Origin: Cervus elaphus
Taxonomy: Eukaryota; Chordata; Mammalia; Artiodactyla; Cervidae
Reading direction: 5' to 3'
Length of the DNA stretch: 64,000 nucleotides
NCBI RefSeq assembly: GCF_910594005.1
Contig: NC_057824.1
Span: 26,563,314 to 26,627,313 of the forward strand
Every line of letters begins with the position of its first letter. Within the stretch, counting starts at the first letter, position 1. A model generated the notes under the pieces. It saw nothing but the letters and a program-made list of their open reading frames with translations. It did not search any database and was not told where the DNA came from. Shown piece by piece: positions 42,240-53,250 of the stretch. A program made the position numbers and the translations under genes.

Positions 42240-42362
42240 CTTTGTTTTTGTTTCTTTCTTTTTTTTTTTTTTTTGGTTGAAATATAGCTGATTTACAATA
42301 TTGTGTTAATTTCCACTGTACAGCAAAGTGATTCAGATATATATATATATACATACACACAC
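42240..42362 (-). mobile_element. L1 3' end fragment
   Basis: T-rich tail, 'ttgaaatatagctgatttacaatattgtgttaatttccactg', then a TA/CA tract. Confidence 0.8.
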
Positions 42363-42379
42363 ACATACATACATATGCA

Positions 42380-42540
42380 CTGTTATTATTGTTTGGTCAT
42401 TGAGTTGTGTCTGACTCTTTTGTGACCCCATGGACTGTAGCCCACTCCACATGGATTGAAACCCACTCCAGTATTCTTGCCTGGGAAAGATGTCCATGGC
42501 ATCTTAAAGAATTGGACACAACTGAGCAACTAACATACAC
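42380..42540. mobile_element. Fold-back Bov-tA (inverted fused halves)
   Basis: Starts with reverse-oriented Bov-tA tail (42402-42460) and switches to forward Bov-tA (42462-42540), so the two ends are complementary (42402-42420 with 42506-42524). Confidence 0.75.
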
Positions 42541-43446
42541 ACGTAAATAAACATCATTTTTTTTATAGTCTTTATTCCCACTGAGCTCACTTTCCTACTC
42601 TCCAGGATCTAATCCACATGCATAAGGTTGTTGTGATGACTGAGTTAATATATGCAAAATGATTAAAATATTACCTGGCATATGGGAATCACTCAGTGAA
42701 TGTTTATTATTAATATTATCACTGTTGTTATGATTGTTATTGTCATTAACCCACCTTCCTCTTACCTGATGATCTTACTTCACGGTTAAGGAAACGGAAG
42801 AGAATTCCCTAATCGTCCTATCACTAAATCCCCAGACCTCCAACAGTTCTGCTCATCTCATTTGTCCCTTCCCAAAGTCAGTCCCTCAACATGTGTATAT
42901 CTTGCACAGTTTTGCTTTTTTAAGACATTTGCATTTTCCCATTTTCTGTCTTGTACCATAAAGTAAAATGCTAGTCATTATCAGAACTAAAGTATTAAGC
43001 CACCAGCTCCCATTCCACATGCTCTGGACAATCCATCAAGTAGAGAATCTAAAGCATGTTTCACAAAATGTCGCTGGGTGTCGCTCGGTGGAGAAAGTCT
43101 AGTAAGAAAATGAGCAGCAGTTACTAAAAATAAAGGAGAAGATCCTATTATGTAATAAATATCAACCCCCTTTGTCCTCCTAGTTTTTACCTACAAAATG
43201 CCAATGAGGTTTGCAAAGCCACCATCAATTTAGACTTCCCTGTTGCCTGATATTCGGTTTGTCTTAATCACCCGCAATATGAATACATGGTGAGTTAAAG
43301 GAAAAGGGATCTTTTATAGTGGCAGGCTTATATTCTGCAGAAAATATAAAATTTGCCTAGATAAGGAGAGAGGTCAGAGTCACAAGGGATGGATACTACA
43401 GATGTGACTTCACTGGTTTAGTACCAGGTCTCTGGAGGCCAAGAGG
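42541..43446. other. No gene seen; single-copy-looking sequence
   Basis: Possible weak MIR at 42625-42710; otherwise unassigned. Confidence 0.45.
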
Positions 43447-43630
43447 GCTTCCCTGGTGGCCCAACTGGTAAAGAATCCACCTGCAATGCAGGAGACCTGG
43501 GCTCAATCCCTAGGTTGGGAAGATCCCCTGGAGAAGGGAAAGGCCACCCACTCCAATATTCTGGCCTGGAGAATTCCACGGACTGTACAGTCCATGGGGT
43601 CACAAAGAGTTGGACATGACTGAGCAACTT
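43447..43630 (+). mobile_element. Bov-tA SINE with short internal deletion
   Basis: Forward copy lacking the 'agaggagcctggtgggc' block. Confidence 0.88.
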
Positions 43631-44640
43631 CTGATTATCACTCTGGAGGCCAAGTACACGGTGCCTGAGGACCATGGAATAGAGATAGAAAAAGGTCTGG
43701 GAGCCTGGGAACCTTGTTTGCTCTCTAATCCATTGAGAGTTATAGCATTTCTGATGCAACAAGTGCCCTTTAGTTAATATGACTAGAATTTTTTTTCTTC
43801 CAAGTAGCACTTCTTTCTACATTTTATTTTCTGAAAGCCTGTTACAACTGACAATTGATGTGTACATTTATTTTTCTGTTTTTCCCAGAAAGGTGCTATA
43901 AAATCAATGACATGTCTTACAAATAGGGCATCTTAGACTCTTGAAAAGGTGGTAATAAATCTCATGCAGGGATGGTTACTGTTGTTTAGGGAAGCAGATT
44001 AAGGGGTCCGGTGTTTATCTGGTCTGAAAGGGAGGGATTAGGTCAAATATAAAGACAGACCTGATTCTTCAGAAGTGCAGAAGTTAGAACATCCATTATT
44101 TTCACTAGAGTTTTCTGAAAGGCTCCAGAACTGGTAAATGTACATGTTTGGTCCACTGAGGTGAGCCTGGAACCAGCCTCAGGACTCAGTCTTCTGAAAG
44201 CCATCCTTGGGAGCTTCAGGTCTGTGTCTCTGCATCCAAAATGCAGAGATGAATTTAGAGAAGGATCCTCTCCAGAAATGCGTTTGGGCTCCAGAGGCAC
44301 GAGTCGTTCCAAGAGTTACCTCAGCTCCTCTTTGCAGAGAGAAGAGGCAGAGAGGGAAAAGGGCGAGCAACGGAGTATTAACTCTGAATGGCTCATTGAG
44401 AGGCTGGTTTTAAGATGTTGCTCCTTATAGCACAGAATCCCTCTTCATTCTCCAAAAGAGGCTTTGGCAAAGTCGGAGTAAGGAAGACCTCATCTCATCT
44501 GGAACCCAGCTGTTCCAGAGAACACGGTGTCCTCACATCTTCCTCCAACACTGCTTCACGGATCCATGAAAGGCTTGCATTGCAGATCTTCCCAACAGTA
44601 ATAATCACTATCATTTATTAAGCCCTGATATGCAGGGATT
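43631..44640. other. No gene seen; repeat-poor stretch
   Basis: About 1 kb without recognised repeats. Several overlapping short open frames on both strands (44160-44620) lack domains and splice context. Confidence 0.45.
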
Positions 44641-44856
44641 ATGGCTTCCTGGGTAGCGCTAGTGGTAAAGAACCCACCTGCCAATGCAGGAAACCTGGGT
44701 TCAATCCCTGGGTCGGGAAGATCCCCTGGAGGAGGGCATGGCAACCCACTCCAGTATTCTTGCCTGGAGAATCCCATGGACAGAGGAGCCTGGTGGGCTA
44801 CAGCACTGGGTCATGAAGAGTCAGACATGACTGAAGTGATGTAGCACATACGTGCA
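44641..44856 (+). mobile_element. Bov-tA SINE
   Basis: Forward full-length copy, 'ggcttcctgggtagcgctag' to 'gtagcacatacgtgcagg'. Confidence 0.9.
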
Positions 44857-44874
44857 GGTACTCTGCTAAATTCT

Positions 44875-45052
44875 TTTTTCAAATTTTTTATTTAAAAAAT
44901 TCTTTCTTTAGTTGGCTGCTCTGGATCTTAGTTGTGGCATTCAACATCTTTAGTTGCCGTAAGTGGGATCTAGTTCCCTCACCAGTGATTGAACCCAGGC
45001 TTCCTGCATTGGGAGCCGAGTCTTATCCATTGGACCACCAGGGAAATCCCTG
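44875..45052 (-). mobile_element. CHR-2-type SINE
   Basis: Reverse copy: 'gatcttagttgtggcattc', 'gggatctagttccctcaccagtgattg', 'cattggaccaccagggaaatccc'. Confidence 0.82.
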
Positions 45053-45079
45053 CGGTAAATTCTTCACAGGAGTCAATTC

Positions 45080-45195
45080 TTCTCTTTTTTTTGGCAATGC
45101 CCTGTTGGGAAGGATCTTAATTCTCCGGCCAGGGATCAAACCTGTGTCCCCTATACTGAGAGCGTGGACTCTTAACCACTGGAATGCTAGAGAAG
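45080..45195 (-). mobile_element. CHR-2-type SINE fragment
   Basis: 'ggccagggatcaaacctgtgtcccc ... gcgtggactcttaaccactgg', diverged. Confidence 0.7.
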
Positions 45196-45204
45196 GCTTT
45201 AGAG

Positions 45205-45380
45205 TCAATTCTTTTATATGAATTGTCTCAATCAATTTCCCTAACAACCCCCGTGATACCGATGAGGCCACTGGGGATCAGAGAGATTAAGTGACTTTCT
45301 CAAGGTCACACAGCAAAAAGTAGCAGAACAGGACTCAAACCCAGATCTACATCACTCCAAAGTCCAGTCTCTTAGTCAAT
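45205..45380 (+). mobile_element. MIR SINE
   Basis: 'gatcagagagattaagtgactttctcaaggtcacacagc ... ggactcaaacccagatc'. Confidence 0.75.
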
Positions 45381-46377
45381 TACTGGCACCGCCTGCCACA
45401 GGCCACTCTTATTTTTCTCTATCACAAGGGAGTCTGCCCAGCAGGTAGATAAAATAGGCTTTTAGCCAGCCAGTGTTAAAGCTACCAAGGAAAGCAAATG
45501 ACAGCTGCTTCCACATAAACACACTTTTCTGTATAACTTGGTTTTCTGCCCTTTCAGGAACTCATAGACTGGTGGGTGGCAGAGAAGAGAAAGGAGACAG
45601 AAAACAATGTGATGAGCAGAACTACCAACCAAGGACTCTTGATGTGCCAAGGAGGTTGAGAGAGCAAAGAAAGGAAGCCAGAGCGGTTTTAGAGTCAGCC
45701 CAGGTCCCGAATGCCCACCCACACCCACAATCCTCTTTCCTGGCTGAGATGGGTCTGGGGAGGAGAGGAGCAAATCAGTGTTTATTTCCTGAAGTTCATG
45801 GTCACCAGAGAGGACTGCATCTCCTCTTCTTTCACTTGGAAAAACTGATGTGTTGGAATAATTATGATTCATCCTTTGATCTGTCCCTTTGTCTGCAAAG
45901 CATAAATAGTGTCAGCTGGCGAGGTCTGATTGCTCCGATATTTCAGGTTTATATTTTGAATAACACAAGACTTGGTTGCTAGCACTGGTAAATAATTTAC
46001 TCTAGTCTGAAATACAAGCTCCAGGCAAAAAAAAACATAAGATCAAACATGGGGAACTGTGGCACCATAGCAAACACACGGCTACCCTGTGAAGAGTTTT
46101 TCTAAATTCTCTGCAGGAAGAAATTTGGCGGGGGCGGGGGAGGGGATGACAACAGGTGGGGGAATCAGCCACAGTGCCGGCTCATGCGCAAATAAAACGG
46201 TTTTGCTGACATCAAAGCAGGCTAGAGAGATGAGTATCAATGACAGTTGAAAGAAGTGACTGCCGAAAGAAACTTCTCCAACTTCTGGCAAAAACATCCC
46301 CCCCCCCAAAAAAAATCCTTCCATTTTGCCCAAGCTGAGTAGGAACGCTCACTTCTTAGATCTCCTTTTTTTAAAAA
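45381..46377. other. No gene seen; one 169-codon open frame judged chance
   Basis: An open frame at 45473-45982 (+) has low-complexity Arg/Glu content, no domain and no splice or conservation evidence. A G-rich tract lies at 46127-46145 and a C-run at 46299-46308. Confidence 0.45.
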
Positions 46378-46594
46378 AAGAATGACTATTTATTGTTTTT
46401 ACTGAAGTATAATCGCTTTACAATGTCGCGTCAGTTTCGGCTGCGCAAGGAAGTGAATCAGCTATATGTATACATAGATCCCCTCCCCGTTGGACCACCC
46501 TCCCTCCATCCCACCCTGCTAGGTCATCACAGAGCACCGAGCTAAACTCCCTGTGCTATTCAGCAGTTTCCCACTAGCTATCCATTCTACCCAC
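46378..46594 (-). mobile_element. L1 3' end fragment
   Basis: 'actgaagtataatcgctttacaatgtcgcgtcag', 'ggtcatcacagagcaccgagc', 'ccctgtgctattcagcag', closely like the piece at 48.1 kb. Confidence 0.85.
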
Positions 46595-47042
46595 AGAGTG
46601 CAGAAGAGAGGGAGAAAGGAGTGCATGGTCTGATTTCTTTGTTTTCCTGTAACTGGGGCAGAAATAAAAATGAACCAATGGAGAGCATTATGATAGGAGA
46701 GTCTGTTTAATGCTTTTGTTATGATGATACATGAAAAAGGCAGCATTTGAAATGCAGCTGCGGTGTGATCACCATTAAGTTCAAGTCCACAGCAAAATTT
46801 CTGCAGTGAGAATAAACCAAAAAGAAATGTATTAATATGTTATCAGTGGTTGCTGCTGGGGATGGGAGGAGTGTTATACGCCAACACTCTTTGTTGCCAT
46901 GAAAGTGTGATCCTGGTAGGAATCTAGGGCACACTGTGTTGTCTTGGGATGACCTTTCAGATTGGTCTGGACAGCGAAGGTGTGGCTCTGTGATGGGCAT
47001 GGCCTCGCATAGAAGGAGAATCGTCTTTCTGCTAGCAAATCT
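46595..47042. other. No gene seen
   Basis: Single-copy-looking spacer. Confidence 0.4.
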
Positions 47043-47242
47043 TTGGTGTCAGTTGCTCAGCTGTGTCTGACTCTTTGCAACCCCATGGACTTTAGCCTGC
47101 CAGGCTCCTCTGTCCATGGAATTTTCCAGGCAAGAATACTGGAGTGGATTGCCATTTCCTCCTCCGGGGGATCTTCCCAGCCCAGGGATCAAACCCGAGT
47201 CTCCTGCACTGCAGGCAGATTCTTTACCTCCTGAATCACCAA
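47043..47242 (-). mobile_element. Bov-tA SINE
   Basis: Reverse full-length copy. Confidence 0.9.
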
Positions 47243-47243
47243 A

Positions 47244-47438
47244 GTGAAGTGAAAGGCACTCGGTCATGTCCGACTCTTTGTAACCCCATGGACTATACAT
47301 CCCATGGAATTCTCCAGGCCAGAATACTGGAGTGGGTAGCCTTTCCCTTCTCCAGGGGATCTTCCTAACCCAGGTATCAAACCCAGGTCCCCCACATTGC
47401 AGGCAGATTCTTTACCAGCTGAGCCACAAGGGAAGCCA
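47244..47438 (-). mobile_element. Bov-tA SINE, head-to-tail with the previous one
   Basis: Reverse copy in the same orientation, one base apart, giving a tandem SINE pair. Confidence 0.9.
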
Positions 47439-47465
47439 GGGAGGCCTCAAATCTTTGGTAAGTCT

Positions 47466-47924
47466 TGTGAAAATTAATAAAGGGAAATCTTATTGAACTT
47501 GGGAATCTCAAAGCCAGAATGGAGTGCTCTCACACACATAACAAGATGTCAATACAAGTCCTAATGGGAAGAGACTACTTCGCATCTTTGGCAGGAAGTG
47601 ACTCTAGTATGGCCAGCCAGAGAGGAAAAAATGTTTTTTCTCCTAACCTAGCAACAGCTTAGCCAATGAGAGCCTGTCATCCTCAACCAACGAAAAGTCA
47701 CTATGTGTCAAACTCCCAGCTTTCTCCAATGGACTTTAGCTTATAACAGCCCCTCCCAACTAAGGTCCCCTTCTCCTCTATAAAAGAGTTTCCTCTCTTT
47801 TGTCTTACCAGGATGGCACACGGTTCCCCACTGTTTAATGTCCAGAACTGAAATTCTCTGCAGTTCCTAAATAAACCTGTTTTGCTCGTAAAGCGACTAG
47901 TCATCCTATCGCTTTAGGTTAACA
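47466..47924 (+). mobile_element. Class I-type LTR (probably solo)
   Basis: TGTGA...AACA ends about 459 bp apart; CCAAT boxes at about 47672 and 47727; TATA box (TATAAAAG) at 47779-47786; poly(A) signal (AATAAA) at 47870-47875. The order and spacing are those of an LTR. No matching short duplication was confirmed, so the left edge is uncertain. Confidence 0.68.
47779..47786 (+). promoter_or_regulatory. LTR TATA box
   Basis: TATAAAAG preceded by CCAAT motifs, about 90 bases before the poly(A) signal. Confidence 0.55.
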
Positions 47925-48107
47925 GTGGGAAGTGTATCATTTGGCTGTAACTAAATTGGTAGTGACTATTTGGGACACTGGGAAGGATTTCAAAGAGCCT
48001 GATTGATTAGTGACGTCTATGCAAGGGCAGGAGAGGAATTTGCAGTATGAGGGGCTATAGTTGCTATCCAGACAGCAACTGAGTCCAAGTATTGGCTTTG
48101 AGCATGA

Positions 48108-48597
48108 GTTTTGTTTGTTTGTTTTTAACTGGAATATAATTGCTTTACAATGTCGTGTCAGTTTCTGCTGTATGGTGAAGTGAATCTGCTATATGTATAC
48201 ATATTTCCCCTCCCTCTTGGACCTCCCTCCCACACCCATCTCGGTCATCACAGAGCACCGAGCTGAGCTTCCTGTGCTTTGGAGCAGGTTCCCACTAGCT
48301 TGGCCATCATCAAAAAAATGTACAAACAATACATGCTGAAGAAGAGTGGAGAAAAGGGAATCCTCTTACACTGTTGGTGGGAATGTAAATTGATGCAGCC
48401 ACTGTGGAGAACAGTATAGAGGTTCCTTAAAGACACTAAAAATAGAAACATCATATGACCCAGTAATTCCACTACTGGCCATATACCCTGAGAAGCCATT
48501 ATTCAAAAGGACACATGTACACCGATGTTCATTGCAGCACCATTTATAATTGCAAGAAGACAACCTAAGTATCCAATGAAAGATGAGTGGAGAAAGA
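48108..48597 (-). mobile_element. L1 with 5' inversion and 14-bp target-site duplication
   Basis: 48112-48300 is reverse L1 3' UTR; 48301-48597 is forward L1 ORF2 C-terminal sequence ('ctgttggtgggaatgtaaattg', 'gacccagtaattccactactgg'). TGAGCATGAGTTTT is repeated perfectly at about 48101-48114 and 48598-48611, so both parts came from one insertion by twin priming. Confidence 0.9.
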
Positions 48598-48664
48598 TGA
48601 GCATGAGTTTTTGAATCTTAAAAAGTCATTAACTTGTCAGAATTAGATGAAATAATCTATGAAG

Positions 48665-48888
48665 AATCGAGCTTCCCAGGTGGCACTAGTGGTAAAGAAC
48701 CCATCTGCCAATGCAGGAGATGTAAGAGATGCGGGTTCAGTCCCTGGGTTGGGAAAGATCCCTTGGAGGAAGGCATGGCAACCCACTCCAGCATTCTTGC
48801 CTGAAGAATCCCATGGACAGAGCAGCCTGGGGGACTATGATCCATGGAGTTGCAAAGAGTTGGACATAACTGAAGTGACTTCACATGC
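48665..48888 (+). mobile_element. Bov-tA SINE with 12-bp target-site duplication
   Basis: Forward full-length copy flanked by AATCTATGAAGA on both sides. Confidence 0.92.
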
Positions 48889-48899
48889 ATGCATGCAAT

Positions 48900-49127
48900 C
48901 TATGAAGATGTATTGGGCATAAGTAAATGCTCAGTAAATTTATCTCTGCTTTCCTCTCCCCTTTCCTTTCCATTCTGCAGAACATGAAAATCATAAGAAA
49001 ATTTTATCTATTTTCAGAACTCAAATTCAGCACAATTCTAAATAGTTCAATCATCCAGTAGAAATTCTGAAGATTAGAGAAGATAATCACGGTATGGTTG
49101 ATAGACCTAGAAGACAAAGAGTTTTTC
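48900..49127. other. No gene seen
   Basis: Single-copy-looking spacer. Confidence 0.4.
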
Positions 49128-49430
49128 AATTCAGTTCAGTTGCTCAGTCATGTCCAACTCTTTGTGACGCTATGGACTGCAGCACACCAGATTTCCCTGT
49201 CCATCACCAACTCCCAGAACATGCTCAAACTCATGTCTATTGAGTTGGTGATGCCATCCAACCATCTCATCCTCTGTCATCCCCTTCTCCTCCTGCCTTC
49301 AATCTTTCCCAACATCAGGGTATTTTCCAATGAGTCAGTTCTTTGCATTAGATGGCCAAAGTATTGGAGCCTCAGCATCAGCATCAGTCCTTCCAATGAA
49401 TATTCAGAACTGATTTCCTTTAAGATTTCC
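49128..49430 (-). mobile_element. BovB LINE 3' end (about 300 bp)
   Basis: Reverse copy from the terminal CAGTT repeats to 'gatttcctttaag'. Confidence 0.88.
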
Positions 49431-49989
49431 TAAAGTGCTTTTAGGACCAGTGTTAAAAGATTTGTCAGAATGAGGAAAATGGAGAAGTACCTTAATCCAC
49501 TGGGGACAATGCTGAGCTAAGCAGATTATACATGGAATTTTTGGAATTCCTCCTCCAAGGACAAAAGCCTGGAACTTTAATGACTACATAAAGTCATTGG
49601 AGGTAAAGAATGTCTTGATTGGGCTAAGAAATGCAATTCCTATCCCTCAAATATGAACTGGAGAAGGATTTCCAATTTTGAATTCATTGTGGCTCTCATT
49701 TTCCTCTTTAGAGTCTGTCATGTGTCTGGTCTCTCAAGAAATGGGTATTTTTAGGTCCTGGTCTGGAAAACAGTGTCAGCAAAATTCCAATAATTAGTCC
49801 TGGGAAGAAATGGCCCACTAATGCCATTGCCATTTTCAATTTAATAGAATTCTTTGCTGAAGACTGGCAGCATGGTAGCTGAGACAAGAGTTTTGAATTC
49901 CATCCCATGTGGTTTAAACCCCAATCTACCACCTAGCAGATGCCACTCATACCCATGTGTCACTTTCCCTTAGCCCATCTCTGATTTTT
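49431..49989. other. No gene seen; single-copy-looking sequence
   Basis: No family or coding signal recognised. Confidence 0.45.
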
Positions 49990-50187
49990 GTAGTTGTTCA
50001 GTCACTCAGTCATGTCCAGCTCTTTGCGACCCCATGGACTGCAGCACACCAGGCTTCCTTGTCTTTCACCATCTCCCAGAGTTTGCTCAAACTCATGTCC
50101 ATTGAGCCGGTGATGCCTTCCAACTGTCTCATCCCGTGTCACCCGTTTATTCTCCCACCTTCAATCTTTCCCAGCGTCGGGGTCTGA
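49990..50187 (-). mobile_element. BovB LINE 3' end (about 200 bp)
   Basis: Reverse copy, more diverged, breaking off at 'cccagcgtcggggtctgat'. Confidence 0.85.
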
Positions 50188-50520
50188 TTTTAGCTGAGCT
50201 GAATGGTCACTGCCAGTGTCTGACTTCAGGTCCCCACAGTGTCTCCCCACTTTGCTGTCTTAGGGATTTTTTTCTTTTTTTAATGGTGTTGGCAGCTCAC
50301 TCCGATCACACATGGAAACATGGTGGAGTTAATGCCAGCGTGGTGACCCTCAGCCAATGGGAGACAAAGAGTCAGGGGATAAATGCCCCAACTCCTAGTC
50401 ATCAGAGGGAGCTTTCTGAAGTGCCTTCTATTCAGCTTCTCCAAGGAGCTCCAGCAGGAAGCTTTCTGGTTGGCCACAGTGCTAAGAACTCAATAATGCC
50501 TGCCCCCGCCCCCTCCGCCA
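50188..50520. other. No gene seen
   Basis: Single-copy-looking spacer. Confidence 0.4.
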
Positions 50521-50632
50521 TGGAACTTCCTTGGTGATTCAGTGGCTAAAACTTGGCACTCCTAATGCAGGAGGCATGGGTTCCGTCCTCGGTCAGGGAA
50601 CTAAGGTCCAGAATGCTGCATGGTGTGGCGAT
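50521..50632 (+). mobile_element. CHR-2/ART2-type SINE fragment
   Basis: 'ggaacttccttggtgattcagtggctaaaac ... ggcatgggttccgtcctcggtcagggaac', diverged forward copy. Confidence 0.75.
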
Positions 50633-51154
50633 GATAATAGTGCCCCTGTTATCAGCTTTTCTTCCTTTCTTGTCTGATTTGTACTGCTCCCTCTTCTGAC
50701 TTTTAAAGATAACCTCTCCAATACACTACCCGAGTCCTTGTCTCAGGTTCTGCTTGGGGAGATATAAACTAACACCTCACCTCATTCTTCCTCTTTTCTA
50801 ACACTCTCACTGCCTCCTTCATTTCCCACACTCATAGGTGATTCAATTTCTCCCTTAAAGGCTGAGAAAATCCACCATCATCTTTTCTTCTGTATCTCTT
50901 TGCCCACCTTTCTCTTTCTTCCATTCTTAGGGAAACAGGACTACAAGATATGTTGTCTTGAAAAAGCCTGATCCTCTACCAGGACCATATGTTTCAATTC
51001 ATGGTATCGTGATGCCCTTATCAACTTAACCCAGAAAACTGGTCGGGGCAAGGTGGGGGAGAGTCATTCTCTTCTCATCCTTGAATCAGTCATCAAATAG
51101 TAATCGTTTCTCTGTTTTGTCCACATCCCTCTAAATTAATAAAGGCTAACCTTT
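50633..51154. other. No gene seen
   Basis: C/T-rich single-copy-looking sequence. Confidence 0.4.
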
Positions 51155-51362
51155 TGTTTTTTAACTATTTATTTGACTGTACTGGGTCTTAGTTGTGGTA
51201 TGCGGGAGCTTCAATCTTCGTAGCAACACGTGGGATCTTGAATTGCAGCATGTGATTTCTTAGTTGTGGCATGTGGGATCTAGCACCCTGACCAAGGAGT
51301 GAACCCAGGCTCCCTGCATTGGGAGAACAGAGTTTTAGCCACTGGACCACCAGGGAAGTCCC
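51155..51362 (-). mobile_element. CHR-2-type SINE with target-site duplication
   Basis: Reverse copy; CTAACCTTTT flanks both sides. A run of T's follows at 51368-51387. Confidence 0.85.
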
Positions 51363-51404
51363 TAACCTTTTTTTTTTTTTTTTTTTTAATATTTGCTAAA
51401 TGCT

Positions 51405-51610
51405 AAGCATCTTATGAACTTTACATGCTTAATTTCATTGACATCCCTGTAGGGACAATACTATTTTTTCCCACATTTACCAATGATGAAATTGAGGCAC
51501 AGAGAGGTCCAGGGAACTTGCCCAACGGTGTTTGAGTGAGTGTGTGAGTGGGGCCTGGGGTGTTAATCCATTTCCCAATTGCAGAACTCCTGATTTTAAT
51601 CAACTATGTT
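51405..51610 (+). mobile_element. MIR SINE
   Basis: 'aatgctaagcatcttatgaac', 'aatgatgaaattgaggcacagagaggtccaggg', 'ttgcccaac'. Confidence 0.72.
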
Positions 51611-51859
51611 CCTACCTGTACATCTTAAGAGCATCACACCCCTACCTTGCCATCCTAGCATCTCCACCCTGTCCTTCTCACAGGGCTGCTTCCCTTCCAT
51701 CTTCACCTAAGCTGATGCCTCCTCTGTTTCATATTTCAATACAATAGTCTCACATAAATGGTCTATGGAATGAAGGGCCTTTATTTAACTGACTAATTCC
51801 CTTGTACCTCTTGTTTGCATTAACACTGAAATATCCATTGTCACTTGTCATTACAGAAG

Positions 51860-52110
51860 GGAGGTAAAGAATTTTGGGCTTTAGAGTCAGGACGGCCTAA
51901 GGTCATGTCCTATTGCCATCACTTAATAGTTACATGACCTTAGGTAACTTACTGAACATGTCCCAGGGTTAGTTTTCTCATCTGCAAAATATGAATTTTA
52001 AAAATAGCTCCTCTCCCATAGGTTTGTTGAGAGAGCTGGATGAGATTGCTTTAATATGCAAATCACTCTTCAATGTTTCTGCCACATAATGCTTATTACT
52101 CTATTGTAAT
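51860..52110 (-). mobile_element. MIR SINE
   Basis: 'gggctttagagtcagg', 'catgaccttaggtaacttactg', 'ttttctcatctgcaaaatatg', 'ttgttgagagagctggatgag'. Confidence 0.72.
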
Positions 52111-52134
52111 AAAGCAGCATAGTAATCACAAAGT

Positions 52135-52290
52135 ACTTTCCTAGTAATAAAGTACTAAGCAGCAGTAACTATACCAGTCACAGTAGTACTGGTAGTAGTA
52201 ATATTACCACCCTCACTATCTATTAGTAATTATTATTCACTGCAATTGTAGTAACAATAAGTAATAGTAGAAGTAGCAGTAGCACTAAAT
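52135..52290. repeat. Imperfect AGT/TAG trinucleotide-rich tract
   Basis: Scattered AGT, GTA and TAG units ('gtactggtagtagtaatatt', 'gtaatagtagaagtagcagtagcac'). Confidence 0.6.
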
Positions 52291-52439
52291 CCAGATGTTA
52301 AGAGGGTCTCCCAACTGTATGCAATCTATAGGAGATGGATATAAATCTCAATTCCATGACCAGGGGAAGTCCAAAGTCTTGCTCAAGATTTCCATGAATT
52401 CTGAAGGTCATTCGGGCTCCTTCTTCTCACTCTCACCAC

Positions 52440-53250
52440 TTATTGTCTATTCTCCACACAGCAGCCAGAAGAAGCCTTTAAAACTCAAATCAGATCATGT
52501 CACTTCCCTGCTCTAAGCCCTTCAATGGTTCCCCATCCCACAGCCCCCTCCCCTCAGGGTAAAATCCAGAGTCCTTGCCAATCAACACCCCAAGTGATCT
52601 TCTCCCTGCTGTCCGGCGACCTCCTCTGTTTTCCTCCCCGCATTCACTCTGCTCCGGAAGTGCTGGCAGCCTTGTTGTTCTCAGCTGGACCATTTTCCCT
52701 CTCGGGACTGGTTCGCTTTCTCCTCTGCCCAGTGGTCTCTGACACAGATCGCCTGTGGCTCTTTACTTCAGTCAGGTCTCTGCTCCATCAGGGCTTCCCT
52801 GGTGGTTCAGAGAGTAAAGAGTCCGCCTGCAATGGGGGAGACCTGGGTTTGATCCCTCCACTGGGAAGATCCCCGGAGGAGGGCATGGCGACCCACTCCC
52901 GCATTCTTGAGGGAGAATTGCCATGGAGAGAGGTGCCTGGCGGGCTACAGTCCGTGGAGTCACAAAGAGTTGGATATGATTGAGTGACGAAGCACAGCAC
53001 AGCGGCTGCATCATTTCCTCCTCGAAGAGGCTTTCCCCAATCACCCTGGACCATCATCACACCATCATCGTGCCCTATTTCATTTTCCTACTTAGCGCTC
53101 AGCACTCCAGTTGTGTTAAATGTCTCCTCCATGTGCATGTGAACTCTGTGGGATCAAAAACTTTCCTCCCCTGCTGTGTTCACTGCAGTATCCCCAGTTC
53201 TACAAGCATGACCAGCACCCAGTCATGCTCCGTGAGTATTTCTTGGCTGG
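52440..53250 (+). mobile_element. L2 LINE, interrupted by Bov-tA
   Basis: 'aaatcagatcatgtcacttccctgctctaagcccttcaatgg', 'ggtaaaatccagagtccttgcc', 'aagaggctttccccaatcaccctgg' and 'gcagtatccccagttc' are in L2 order across the nested SINE. Confidence 0.82.
52791..53003 (+). mobile_element. Bov-tA SINE nested in L2
   Basis: Forward full-length copy, 'gggcttccctggtggttcag' to 'gagtgacgaagcac'. Confidence 0.9.

Noticed and set aside
44161..44621. Overlapping short open frames on both strands as an exon
   Set aside because: Lengths are within chance expectation and the translations contain nothing recognisable.
44641..44844. Recurrent short proteins shared among many loci (here, 22.4, 38.6, 48.7 and 61.8 kb)
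   Set aside because: They are translations of Bov-tA SINEs, which have no coding function.
45473..45982. 169-codon open frame as a possible host gene
   Set aside because: No recognisable domain, low-complexity charged stretch, competing frame on the other strand, and no splice or promoter context.
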